Shown here in pieces: positions 1-6,879 of a stretch of 19,141 bases of DNA; positions within the stretch are counted from its first letter, which is position 1, and every line of letters begins with the position of its first letter. The position numbers were made by a program, and so were the translations under genes. A model generated the notes under the pieces. That model was not told the DNA's origin. It worked only from the letters and a program-made list of their open reading frames with translations, and did no database searches. The DNA is from JBFWIL01 sp050256015 (GTDB taxonomy: Bacteria > Bacteroidota > Bacteroidia > Bacteroidales > Prolixibacteraceae), in contig JBFWIL010000017.1 of the NCBI GenBank assembly GCA_050256015.1, positions 1-19,141 on the forward strand, read 5' to 3'.

Positions 1-2
1 GT

Positions 3-626
3 AATTATTTGCCTCAAAAAGGGATTTTCCATACCTGTTGCCGGCTGGAACGTTTTTTTGAGTTCATGCGCACTGCGGCGTGCTGTCGTTTGGGTGTTCC
101 TCATTTTTTTCAGCAGAACAACGTGTTGTTCAGCCGGAAGCTTTATTTTGACCGGGACGGTTTCAGGGGACTGATGGATGCCGGTTTTGCCGATATGGAG
201 CTTTTGTATAACCGGGTAAAACCGGTGCAGGTACCTGTAGTTACAGCTTCTGCTACTTCGCTTCGCGAAAGGACCGCTCAGACCAGGCAGGATTTTATTA
301 ACCAGGTTCAGAAGCGGATCTGCCTTTGCCGGGACGCAGGACTGACGAGAAGAATACTGTCCGTACTGGAAAGCCTGGCCGGTTGGCTGATGGCTGGCGG
401 AATGGCCTGCTTGCTTATGACGGAGCCGGAGTACTGGTATCTTTACCTTTCTCCCCTGGTCTTGCTTGTTGGTATTCAGCTTTTTATTGTTAAAAGTGTA
501 CAGAATCGTTTGAAGGAAAGGAAAATCTTTTTATCTTCGTTCATATACCTTTTGGTAAGTCCTTTGGTCAGGTTGTATCAAAGGATGTTGCTAGCGGTTC
601 AATTGCAGCGGAATTCATGGATGTAA
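3..626 (+). CDS. C-terminal part of a membrane glycosyltransferase-like protein (5' end outside window)
   Basis: The frame is open to the left edge, so this is the 3' part of a longer gene. A TTG at position 9 is only the first in-window start-like codon and is unlikely to be the real start. The readable part (about 206 residues) has a soluble stretch containing QQNNVLFSRKLYFDRDGFRG. This resembles the region of family 2 glycosyltransferases where a conserved N-x-x-(F/Y)-R-K-x-x-(F/Y) segment precedes a glycine-rich turn. Two or three hydrophobic segments follow, at about residues 122-139, 143-163 and 173-189 counted from position 9, as in GT2 enzymes anchored at the C terminus. The catalytic N-terminal half is not visible, so donor and acceptor cannot be named. 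Its stop overlaps the start of the sigma-factor gene by 10 bases, which suggests one transcript. The family call is an inference from a partial sequence. Confidence 0.55.
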   Translation, partial: NYLPQKGIFHTCCRLERFFEFMRTAACCRLGVPHFFQQNNVLFSRKLYFDRDGFRGLMDAGFADMELLYNRVKPVQVPVVTASATSLRERTAQTRQDFINQVQKRICLCRDAGLTRRILSVLESLAGWLMAGGMACLLMTEPEYWYLYLSPLVLLVGIQLFIVKSVQNRLKERKIFLSSFIYLLVSPLVRLYQRMLLAVQLQRNSWM

Positions 627-1228
627 ACCCGAAGTTGACAGACAAAGCTCAGCAGGATTTTGCCCTGGTTGAGGCCGCCTTGAGAGGGGAGGAAAAAGCC
701 TTTGCACGACTGCTCAGCAAATACAAAGATGCGATTTATTACATGCTGCTGAAGATGGTTTCCAATAAAAGTGATGCGGAAGATCTGACCATTGAAGCTT
801 TCGGAAAAGCATTTAAAAATCTCAATCAGTATTCTCCCAATTATGCTTTTAGTACCTGGCTTTTTAAAATAGCTTCCAACAACTGCATTGATTTTCTCAG
901 GAGAAGGAAAGGGACCCTGGTTTCCATTGAAACAGGCAGTGATGGTGGTGAAGGAGATTCGCCTGTAAAGCTAAAGTCGGTGGATCCGGATCCGGAGCAA
1001 AAAATGATCCGCATTCAGCGGGCTATTCTGTTGCGCCGCATTGTCCGCCGGCTGAAGCCCCGCTACCGGATACTGGTTGAACTTCGCTATTTTCGGGAAT
1101 ATTCCTACGAGGAGATTGCCCGTGAGCTTAAACTTCCTCTGGGAACCGTGAAGGCTCAGCTCTTCCGGGCAAGGGAAATGCTTTTTAAGATGATCGAATC
1201 GACCGAGATGGAGGAAAATGATGGCTGA
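617..1228 (+). CDS. ECF-type RNA polymerase sigma factor (sigma-70 family)
   Basis: This 203-residue protein has the two-domain layout of extracytoplasmic-function sigma factors. Region 2, at about residues 27-97, contains the core-binding and promoter-melting helices, with DAEDLTIEAFGKAFKNL followed by FSTWLFKIASNNCIDFLRRR. Region 4, at about residues 140-190, contains a helix-turn-helix ending in EEIARELKLPLGTVKAQLFR, which would contact the -35-type element. A low-complexity acidic linker (about residues 103-130) joins them, as expected when region 3 is absent. The gene overlaps the upstream glycosyltransferase-like gene by 10 bases and the downstream rsmG by 11 bases, so the three are probably cotranscribed. 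No anti-sigma gene is adjacent on either side within the window, and the controlling signal is unknown. The family call is secure; the regulon cannot be read from sequence. Confidence 0.93.
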   Translation: MDVNPKLTDKAQQDFALVEAALRGEEKAFARLLSKYKDAIYYMLLKMVSNKSDAEDLTIEAFGKAFKNLNQYSPNYAFSTWLFKIASNNCIDFLRRRKGTLVSIETGSDGGEGDSPVKLKSVDPDPEQKMIRIQRAILLRRIVRRLKPRYRILVELRYFREYSYEEIARELKLPLGTVKAQLFRAREMLFKMIESTEMEENDG

Positions 1229-1813
1229 AACCAGGGACATGGAAATCATCAGGCGTTATTTCCCCGACCTGAGTATGCTTCAGCTGCAGCAGTTTGCAGG
1301 CCTTGGCGATTTGTACCGGGAATGGAATGCGCGGATCAATGTGATTTCCCGCAAGGACATTGACCGGCTTTATGAGCGGCATGTGTTGCATTCGCTGGGC
1401 ATTGCCAGGGTAATTCGTTTTGTTCCCGGCACCCGTATTCTGGATGTGGGAACAGGCGGCGGATTCCCCGGTATTCCGCTGGCTGTTTTATTTCCGGAGT
1501 CTGAATTCCTGCTGGTCGATTCTATTGCCAAAAAGATCAGGGTGGTGGAACGTGTGGTTGAAGCAACCGGACTGATCAACGTGAGGGCCCGGCATGCCCG
1601 GGTGGAAGAACTCCGTGAGGAATTTGACTTTGTGGTAAGCCGGGCCGTTACCGCAATGAACTGCCGAACGGCATTCTTTATCTGAAGGGAGGGGAGTTTG
1701 AGTCGGAACTAAGTCCGTTTAGCGGTCGGGCAGTTACCTATACGTTGGGTTCCTTCTTCAGGGAAGATTTTTTTGAGACCAAGAAATTGATCCATCTTTC
1801 CCTGAAGAAATAA
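1218..1813 (+). pseudogene. rsmG: 16S rRNA (guanine-527-N7)-methyltransferase RsmG, disrupted by internal deletion and frameshift
   Basis: RsmG uses S-adenosylmethionine to methylate N7 of G527 in 16S rRNA. The first 147 codons are a good RsmG: LYREWNARINVISRKDI, then HVLHSLGIARVI, the SAM-binding motif DVGTGGGFPG (residues 76-85), and FDFVVSRAVTAM. After SRAVTAM the frame runs into a stop at 1683-1685. The typical family C terminus continues in another frame from 1661 to 1813 (LPNGILYLKGGE, later FFETKKLIHLSLKK). In intact homologues roughly 17-20 residues separate SRAV from LPNG, and those are missing here. The frame change fits a deletion of length 3n+1, around 49-55 bases, near 1655-1662. 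The intact ORF is therefore only 155 codons against about 205-210 for the family. An ATG at 1239 (MEIIRRYF) is an alternative start closer to family N termini. The cause could be a real mutation or an assembly error. Confidence 0.85.
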
Positions 1814-1833
1814 GGAAAATGAAACGTTAATAT

Positions 1834-1864
1834 TTTGGTTGGAAATAAAAAAGATTTATTTTTG
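1834..1864 (+). promoter_or_regulatory. Bacteroidota-type promoter for rpmH
   Basis: TTTG at 1834-1837 and TATTTTTG at 1857-1864 match the -33 TTTG and -7 TAnnTTTG consensus of the primary sigma factor in Bacteroides and relatives, with a 19-base spacer as in the consensus. Transcription would begin near 1870, leaving a leader of about 40 bases before the rpmH ATG. The match is complete at all specified positions. Confidence 0.8.
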
Positions 1865-1911
1865 CAATCCGAAATAAGCAGAGCAGATCTGAAAAATTAA
1901 AATACAAGCAC

Positions 1912-2070
1912 ATGAAAAGGACATTTCAACCCTCAAACAGAAAACGCAGGAACAAACATGGTTTTCGTGAACGGATGTCAAGTCCGGGTGGTCGTCTGGT
2001 CTTAAAAGCACGCCGGGCAAAGGGCCGGAAAAAGTTGACTGTTTCTGACGAACTCAGGCACAAGGCATAG
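1912..2070 (+). CDS. rpmH: 50S ribosomal protein L34
   Basis: This short gene encodes 52 residues starting MKRTFQPSNRKRRNKHGFRE and continuing with RMSSPGGRLVLKARRAKGRK, then KKLTVSDELRHKA. The first half is the near-invariant L34 signature, and RRAKGRKKLTVSDE is the usual C-terminal pattern. L34 is a very basic protein of the large ribosomal subunit that packs against 23S rRNA. The gene has its own consensus promoter at 1834-1864 and a strong hairpin terminator at 2104-2137, so it appears to be a single-gene transcription unit. In many bacteria rpmH is beside rnpA and dnaA; neither is here. No strong Shine-Dalgarno sequence is visible, and the leader is A-rich, as is common in this phylum. 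Confidence 0.97.
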   Translation: MKRTFQPSNRKRRNKHGFRERMSSPGGRLVLKARRAKGRKKLTVSDELRHKA

Positions 2071-2103
2071 GCAAGAAACTTCTCTGGAAGACAATGATAC
2101 CGG

Positions 2104-2137
2104 AAGGTAAAGGACGGAGTTCCTTTACCTTTTTTTG
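2104..2137 (+). terminator. Intrinsic terminator after rpmH
   Basis: AAGGTAAAGGA (2104-2114) pairs perfectly with TCCTTTACCTT (2121-2131), an 11-bp stem around the six-base loop CGGAGT. It is followed by an uninterrupted T-run through 2137. It lies 33 bases past the rpmH stop and should end that transcript before the next promoter region. Confidence 0.88.
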
Positions 2138-2171
2138 TTGGTTTTTATGCTTCTGCACGGTGTACGTCTGG

Positions 2172-2199
2172 TTTGTGCAGTTTTTTTAAGCTATTTTTG
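2172..2199 (+). promoter_or_regulatory. Candidate promoter for the PASTA-rluD-ddl genes
   Basis: TATTTTTG at 2192-2199 is a perfect -7 element (TAnnTTTG). The -33 side is poor: TTTG at 2172-2175 gives only a 16-base spacer, and TCTG at 2167-2170 gives 21 bases with one mismatch. Initiation near 2205 would sit just upstream of the ATG at 2221. This supports that start over an upstream TTG at 2173, which would lie inside the promoter. Confidence 0.45.
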
Positions 2200-2220
2200 T
2201 TTCTTATTGATATTGTATTC

Positions 2221-3051
2221 ATGATACGTTTTAAGGCTTTTATGATTAGCAGGATTTTCCTGTGGAACCTGGCGGCTGCTCTGCTGCTGACTGTGGTATT
2301 CCTGTTGGTCGTCAGGCTGGCTATTCATACGTATACCGATCACGGAGAATCGTTTGCCGTTCCCGATTTCCGGGGGATGAGCCTGGAAGAGGTCGAACAG
2401 ACCTGTCGGGAGAAGAAGCTTGTTTATATGCTCGCAGACTCCACTTATGCAGAACATATCACGCCCGGTTCTGTTATTGATCAGTTTCCGCTGGCCGGCT
2501 TTCAGGTGAAGGAAGGACGTACCGTATCACTGACTATTTGTGCCCGCAATCCGGAACAGGTGGCGGTACCGAAACTGACTGACATTTCCCTGCGGCAGGC
2601 GTTGAGTATTTTGCAGCAAAGCGGACTGAAGACCGGACAAATTGATTACGTGGTTTCCGAGTATCCCAACCTGGTGCTGGAACAGCTGTATGACGAAAAA
2701 TCCATCGTCGCGGGAGAAACCGTTGACCGTGGGTCGGCTATTGATTTGGTGGTGGGCAGATCCGGGTCAGGTGAACTAACGGTTGTGCCCGCACTTACCG
2801 GAGCAGGCTTCGGGCAGGCCGTCAGCGAGCTGGCGGTTATGAATCTGATGCCGGGAGCAGTTATCTATGATGAATCGGTAAAAAGCAGGGAGGACTCCCT
2901 GAATGCGCGGGTATGGAGACAAAGGCCCGGAGCGGTACAGGGGCGGTTTGCGGAGGTGGGCAGCTCTGTGGATCTGTGGTTAACTATCGATGAAGAAAAG
3001 CTTGGAACAACCGGTTTTATTGGTGAAACGGAAAATGCGGAGACAGAATGA
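2221..3051 (+). CDS. Membrane-anchored PASTA domain protein
   Basis: From the ATG at 2221 the protein is 276 residues. It has a short basic N terminus, one membrane segment at about residues 13-35 (LWNLAAALLLTVVFLLVVRL), then an extracytoplasmic part made of three PASTA repeats at about 45-109, 113-180 and 187-257. Each repeat opens with the typical VP-x-x-x-G/D pattern (VPDFRGMSLEEV, VPKLTDISLRQA, VPALTGAGFGQA). PASTA domains in other bacteria bind peptidoglycan fragments or regulate cell-wall enzymes. No kinase or penicillin-binding domain is attached here, so the role is open. The reading frame extends 16 codons upstream to a TTG at 2173, but ATG 2221 has the better start codon and a -7 element sits between the two. 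The stop overlaps the rluD start by 4 bases (ATGA), indicating translational coupling. The cell-wall gene ddl lies two genes downstream. Confidence 0.87.
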   Translation: MIRFKAFMISRIFLWNLAAALLLTVVFLLVVRLAIHTYTDHGESFAVPDFRGMSLEEVEQTCREKKLVYMLADSTYAEHITPGSVIDQFPLAGFQVKEGRTVSLTICARNPEQVAVPKLTDISLRQALSILQQSGLKTGQIDYVVSEYPNLVLEQLYDEKSIVAGETVDRGSAIDLVVGRSGSGELTVVPALTGAGFGQAVSELAVMNLMPGAVIYDESVKSREDSLNARVWRQRPGAVQGRFAEVGSSVDLWLTIDEEKLGTTGFIGETENAETE

Positions 3052-4112
3052 TGACCAATCGGGAAGATCGCTGGAATGAGCAGGGCGAACAGGAGGATTC
3101 GGGGCTGTTTGAACATTACCACTATACAGTCGATCCGGGGCAGTCGACTGTACGGGTTGATAAATTTCTGGCCCTGCGGATCACCAATGCTTCCCGGAAC
3201 CGGATTCAGCAGGCAGCCGATGCCGGATGCATTTTGGTGAATGGTCAGCCGGTCAAATCGAATTACAAGGTCAAACCAGGTGAAGAGATTTCCCTCGTGT
3301 TTGATTTTCCGAGACGGGAACTAAAGATCATTCCCGAAGAAATGCCCCTGGACATTGTATATGAAGATAATCAGCTGCTGGTGATTAACAAGCCGGCCGG
3401 GCTGGTGGTTCATCCCGGACATGGAAATTATACGGGTACTATGGTAAACGGTCTGGCCTGGTACCTTCGCGATATTCCGCTGTTTTGCAACAATGATCTG
3501 CGTCCCGGACTTGTTCATCGGATTGATAAAAACACTTCCGGCTTGCTGGTCGTTGCCAAAACCGAGCTGGCCCGGACTAAACTGGGGCTTCAGTTTTACG
3601 AGAAGACAACCAAACGAAAATATCTGAGCCTGGTATGGGGAAGGCTGAAGGAGCCGGAGGGGACCATCACCGGAAATATCGGGCGGAGTCAAAAAAACCG
3701 GCAGCTCTTTACCGTTTATGCCGAAGAGGATTACGGCAAACCGGCTGTGACGCATTACCGGCTGGTTGAGGATCTGGGCTATGTTAGTCTCGTGGAATGC
3801 CGGCTGGAAACGGGAAGAACCCATCAAATCCGGGTTCACATGAATTATCTGGGACACCCGGTGTTTAACGACGATACGTACGGTGGAGCCAAAATTCTCT
3901 GGGGAACTACGTTCCCAAAATACCGGCAGTTCGTGCAGAATTGCTTTAAGATCCTGCCAAGGCAGGCGTTGCATGCCAAAACCCTGGGCTTTATGCATCC
4001 GGTTACAGGAGAGGAAATGCTTTTTGACTCGGAACTGCCTGCCGATATGCAGGAGGTGATTGAGAGATGGCGGACCTATATTTCAGGCCGGGAAGTTGAA
4101 TATTTACGTTAA
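3048..4112 (+). CDS. rluD: RluA/RluD-family 23S rRNA pseudouridine synthase
   Basis: This 354-residue enzyme would convert uridines to pseudouridine in 23S rRNA. An N-terminal S4-type RNA-binding domain at about residues 36-85 (VRVDKFLALRITNASRNRIQ, then ILVNGQPVKSNYKVKPGEEI) precedes the catalytic domain. The catalytic motif is LVHRIDKNTSGLLVVAK, with catalytic aspartate at about residue 160; GRTHQIRVHMNYLGHPV follows further on. The S4 domain and length fit RluC/RluD, and in Bacteroidota this gene is commonly annotated rluD. The exact target uridines (1911, 1915 and 1917 in E. coli for RluD) are inferred. A non-conserved acidic and glutamine-rich stretch of about 25 residues precedes the S4 domain. 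The start overlaps the PASTA gene stop by 4 bases, and ddl begins 13 bases after the stop, so this is an operon. Confidence 0.92.
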   Translation: MMTNREDRWNEQGEQEDSGLFEHYHYTVDPGQSTVRVDKFLALRITNASRNRIQQAADAGCILVNGQPVKSNYKVKPGEEISLVFDFPRRELKIIPEEMPLDIVYEDNQLLVINKPAGLVVHPGHGNYTGTMVNGLAWYLRDIPLFCNNDLRPGLVHRIDKNTSGLLVVAKTELARTKLGLQFYEKTTKRKYLSLVWGRLKEPEGTITGNIGRSQKNRQLFTVYAEEDYGKPAVTHYRLVEDLGYVSLVECRLETGRTHQIRVHMNYLGHPVFNDDTYGGAKILWGTTFPKYRQFVQNCFKILPRQALHAKTLGFMHPVTGEEMLFDSELPADMQEVIERWRTYISGREVEYLR

Positions 4113-4125
4113 TATCCGTTTGATA

Positions 4126-5103
4126 ATGAAAAAAAACATTGCCGTAGTTTGCGGGGGCAATTCCTCTGAATATGTGATTTCTGTTCAGAGTGGAAAAAAC
4201 GTATGGGAATCGCTCGATCGCGGATTGTACGAGCCCTGGCTGGTGGAGATGCGCGGGCACGAGTGGTGGGTGATGTCAGGAGGAGAGAGGCTGGCCCCGA
4301 TAGACAGAAGCAAATTCAGTTTCCGTCACCGGAACAGGGAAACCTGTTTCGATTTTGTTTACATCATGATCCACGGAACTCCCGGGGAAGACGGCATTTT
4401 GCAGGGATATTTCGATTTGCTGGGACTGCCTTATTCCACCTGCGGGGTTCAGACATCGGCCCTGACTTTTAACAAGTTCTTCTGTTGTAATTTCCTGCGG
4501 ACCTTCGGTATTCCCCTGGCCCCTTCCGTGCTGGTTAAACGGGGGCAGGCTGTCGACATGGGCCGGCTGGCCGGAGAGACAGGACTGCCTGCCTTTGTCA
4601 AGCCTAATGCCGGAGGCTCCAGTTTCGGGGTGACCAAGGTTAAGACGGCCGGTATGCTGGAAGAGGCAGTGCACAAGGCCTGGGCAGAAAACAGCGATGC
4701 GCTGGTGGAAAGCTATATTGAAGGAAAGGAATTTACCTGCGGACTGGTGAAACTTAAAAAGCAGGAAATTATTTTTCCGGTTACAGAAGTGCTTCCGAAA
4801 AATGAGTTTTTCGATTTTGAGGCCAAATATACCAGGGGTATGACCGAAGAGATCACACCGGCCAGGTTGTCTGCAGACCAGACGGCTGTCATCAGACAAC
4901 AGGCTTCGGCGATTTACGATTTATGCGGCTGTGAGGGGATTGTTCGCATAGATTTTATACTGAAGGATGAGCGGTTTTATTTTCTGGAGGTAAATACCAC
5001 CCCGGGCATGACGGGCACCAGTTTTATTCCTCAGCAGATTGCAGCCATGGGAAAATCACTGAAAGAAATACTGAGCCTGATTATTCAGGACAAGCTGAAT
5101 TAA
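4126..5103 (+). CDS. ddl: D-alanine--D-alanine ligase
   Basis: This ATP-grasp enzyme joins two D-alanines for peptidoglycan precursors in the cytoplasm. From the ATG at 4126 it has 325 residues, a normal Ddl length. An open extension of 22 codons upstream overlaps rluD and was not used. Family landmarks are CGGNSSEYVISVQSG at the N terminus (Glu15 matches the D-Ala-binding Glu of E. coli DdlB), HGTPGEDGILQ at 83-93, VKPNAGGSSFGVTKV at 158-172, FFDFEAKYTRG with Lys234-Tyr235 in the omega loop, and FLEVNTTPGMT at 286-296. The omega-loop Lys-Tyr pair is the pattern of D-Ala-D-Ala rather than D-Ala-D-lactate ligases, so nothing suggests vancomycin-resistance chemistry. It is the third gene of the PASTA-rluD-ddl cluster. 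The MurF-Alr fusion that makes its substrate and may use its product lies about 8 kb downstream. Confidence 0.96.
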   Translation: MKKNIAVVCGGNSSEYVISVQSGKNVWESLDRGLYEPWLVEMRGHEWWVMSGGERLAPIDRSKFSFRHRNRETCFDFVYIMIHGTPGEDGILQGYFDLLGLPYSTCGVQTSALTFNKFFCCNFLRTFGIPLAPSVLVKRGQAVDMGRLAGETGLPAFVKPNAGGSSFGVTKVKTAGMLEEAVHKAWAENSDALVESYIEGKEFTCGLVKLKKQEIIFPVTEVLPKNEFFDFEAKYTRGMTEEITPARLSADQTAVIRQQASAIYDLCGCEGIVRIDFILKDERFYFLEVNTTPGMTGTSFIPQQIAAMGKSLKEILSLIIQDKLN

Positions 5104-5177
5104 TTTCTACAATTCTTTGTTCCCGGAAGGCCGGAGCGCTTCATTTTTTATAACTTTACGTTCCCTTTAAAAAACCC

Positions 5178-6713
5178 ATGGCAGGAGACAACAGAAATAC
5201 ACGCGGCAACTCGACCCTTGAACAGATAAATGCTCAGTATGGGAAACTGCCCCCCCAGGCTCTGGATGTGGAGGAGGCTGTGCTTGGCGCCCTGATGCTG
5301 GAAAGAGATGCTTATGTTACCGTGGCCGATATTATTGATACAGACAGTTTCTATAAGGAAGAGCACCGGAAAATTTTCGAGGTCATTAAATTCCTGTCGA
5401 CCCATGAGCGGCCGGTGGACCTGCTGATGGTGACCCAGGAACTGAAAAACCGTGACCATTTGGAAGAAGTAGGCGGTCCGCTTTATATTACCCAGCTCAC
5501 CAGCCGGGTAGCCTCGGCTGCCCACATCGAGTTCCATGCCCGTATCATTGCCCAGAAGTACATTCAGCGTGAACTGATCCGGGTTTCTTCGGAAATTCAG
5601 GTTAAAGCATATGATTCTACGCTTGATGTGGACGATTTGATCGATTTTTCGGAAACAGCCCTTTTTAAGGTGGCCGAGGGAAATATCAAGAAGGAAACCC
5701 TGCCCATCAAACCCATTCTGAAAGAAGCTGCCCGGCAGATTGAAGAAGCCTCCCGGAGGGAGGACGGACTCAGCGGTATCCCCAGTGGTTTTACCGCTCT
5801 GGACCGCATCACTTCGGGCTGGCAAAAAACCGACCTGGTCATCATTGCGGCCCGTCCGGCCATGGGGAAAACGGCTTTTGTGCTTTCCATGGCACGGAAT
5901 ATGGCTGTTGAGCACCGCAAACCGGTGGCTTTTTTTTCCCTGGAGATGTCTTCCGTGCAGTTGGTGAACCGGCTTATTGCCGCGGAAACCGAACTCGGAT
6001 CAGAGAAGATCAAAAACGGAAGGCTAGCCGACTGGGAATGGGAACATTTTAACCGCAAATTAAACCTGCTGGAAGAAGCTCCCATGTTTATTGACGATAC
6101 GCCTGCCCTTTCTATCTTTGAATTCCGGGCCAAATGCCGGCGGCTGAAAATGCAACACGATGTGGGCGTGGTCATTGTGGACTACCTGCAGCTTATGACC
6201 GCCGGAACAGACGGCAGAGGAAGCCGGGAGCAGGAGGTGAGTTTGATTTCACGCTCGCTGAAAGCCATTGCCAAGGAACTGGATATTCCCATCCTGGCTC
6301 TTTCCCAGCTGAATCGTTCGGTGGAGTCGCGTGAGGGGAAACGTCCCCAGCTTTCCGACCTGCGGGAGTCGGGTGCCATTGAGCAGGATGCAGACCTTGT
6401 GCTGTTTATCCATCGTCCGGAGTATTACGGGATCACCGAAGACGAAAACGGGAATTCCCTGCATGGCATAGCCGAAATCATTGTGGCTAAGCACCGGAAC
6501 GGTTCGGTAGGCGATGTACAGCTGGCCTTTAAGAAACAGCAGGTCAAGTTCTGCGATCTGGAAAGCATCATTCCTGAGGAGATTGGCGAAGGCATTGTGG
6601 GGCAAACTTTCAGCTCGAAAATGAATGCCGACCAGTTGCCTGATATGCCTGTAAATTCCGCATTCGGACAGGAAAACGGCTTCCCCGGCTCCGATGATGA
6701 GGTTCCCTTTTAA
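5178..6713 (+). CDS. dnaB: Replicative DNA helicase DnaB
   Basis: This 511-residue protein is the hexameric helicase that unwinds DNA at the replication fork. The N-terminal DnaG-interacting domain spans about residues 25-130 (LPPQALDVEEAVLGALMLER). The RecA-like motor follows, with Walker A ARPAMGKT at 225-232, FFSLEMSSVQLVNRL at 252-266, Walker B VVIVDYLQL at 331-339, and ALSQLNRSVE then LSDLRESGAIEQDADLV at 374-408. No intein interrupts the usual insertion sites. The last about 40 residues are a flexible tail ending GSDDEVPF. This resembles the acidic C-terminal tip of single-stranded DNA-binding protein and is reported separately. A near-match to a -7 element (TAACTTTA, 5151-5158) precedes the gene without a clear -33, so it may have its own promoter or be read from ddl. 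Transcription should stop at the hairpin at 6821-6857. Confidence 0.97.
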   Translation: MAGDNRNTRGNSTLEQINAQYGKLPPQALDVEEAVLGALMLERDAYVTVADIIDTDSFYKEEHRKIFEVIKFLSTHERPVDLLMVTQELKNRDHLEEVGGPLYITQLTSRVASAAHIEFHARIIAQKYIQRELIRVSSEIQVKAYDSTLDVDDLIDFSETALFKVAEGNIKKETLPIKPILKEAARQIEEASRREDGLSGIPSGFTALDRITSGWQKTDLVIIAARPAMGKTAFVLSMARNMAVEHRKPVAFFSLEMSSVQLVNRLIAAETELGSEKIKNGRLADWEWEHFNRKLNLLEEAPMFIDDTPALSIFEFRAKCRRLKMQHDVGVVIVDYLQLMTAGTDGRGSREQEVSLISRSLKAIAKELDIPILALSQLNRSVESREGKRPQLSDLRESGAIEQDADLVLFIHRPEYYGITEDENGNSLHGIAEIIVAKHRNGSVGDVQLAFKKQQVKFCDLESIIPEEIGEGIVGQTFSSKMNADQLPDMPVNSAFGQENGFPGSDDEVPF

Positions 6714-6820
6714 TAATATGTTTGTACGCAATCCCGATTTGTTGGACCTGGATGAGAGTCCCGGTTTGACACCAATTCCGGTTGACGGATTTACTGCTGG
6801 TTTATTGGCCTTGCCATGCA

Positions 6821-6857
6821 AAAAAGAGGCTGATCTCTATTTGATCAGCCTCTTTTT
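6821..6857. terminator. Strong bidirectional terminator between dnaB and susD
   Basis: AAAAAGAGGCTGATC (6821-6835) and GATCAGCCTCTTTTT (6843-6857) are perfect 15-bp inverted repeats around a 7-base loop. The T-rich right arm serves the plus strand (dnaB) and the A-rich left arm, T-rich when read on the minus strand, serves susD. It sits between the two convergent stops at 6713 and 6880, as expected for a shared terminator. Confidence 0.92.
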
Positions 6858-6879
6858 GTAAATGTGGTTCAGGATATAT

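Noticed and set aside
2173..2220. A TTG start giving a 292-residue PASTA protein
   Set aside because: The extension is hydrophobic without basic residues at its beginning, and a perfect -7 promoter element lies inside it. ATG 2221 gives a standard single-anchor protein.
3321..3998. A 225-codon minus-strand open frame
   Set aside because: It is antisense to the catalytic domain of rluD and has no family motifs.
5116..5158. A promoter for dnaB (TTTG at 5116-5119 with TAACTTTA at 5151-5158)
   Set aside because: The spacing of 31 bases is far from 19-21 and the -7 has a mismatch. Too weak to call as a feature.
5148..5915. A 255-codon minus-strand open frame
   Set aside because: It is antisense to the N-terminal half of dnaB, with a composition typical of a reversed coding frame.
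5178..6713. A possible intein in dnaB
   Set aside because: Walker A, Walker B and later motifs are contiguous at normal spacing and the total length of 511 residues is ordinary, so no intein is present.
6718..6860. A 47-codon plus-strand frame just after dnaB
   Set aside because: It reads through the 15-bp terminator hairpin and ends just beyond it. No ribosome-binding site or family resemblance is seen, so it is probably a chance frame.
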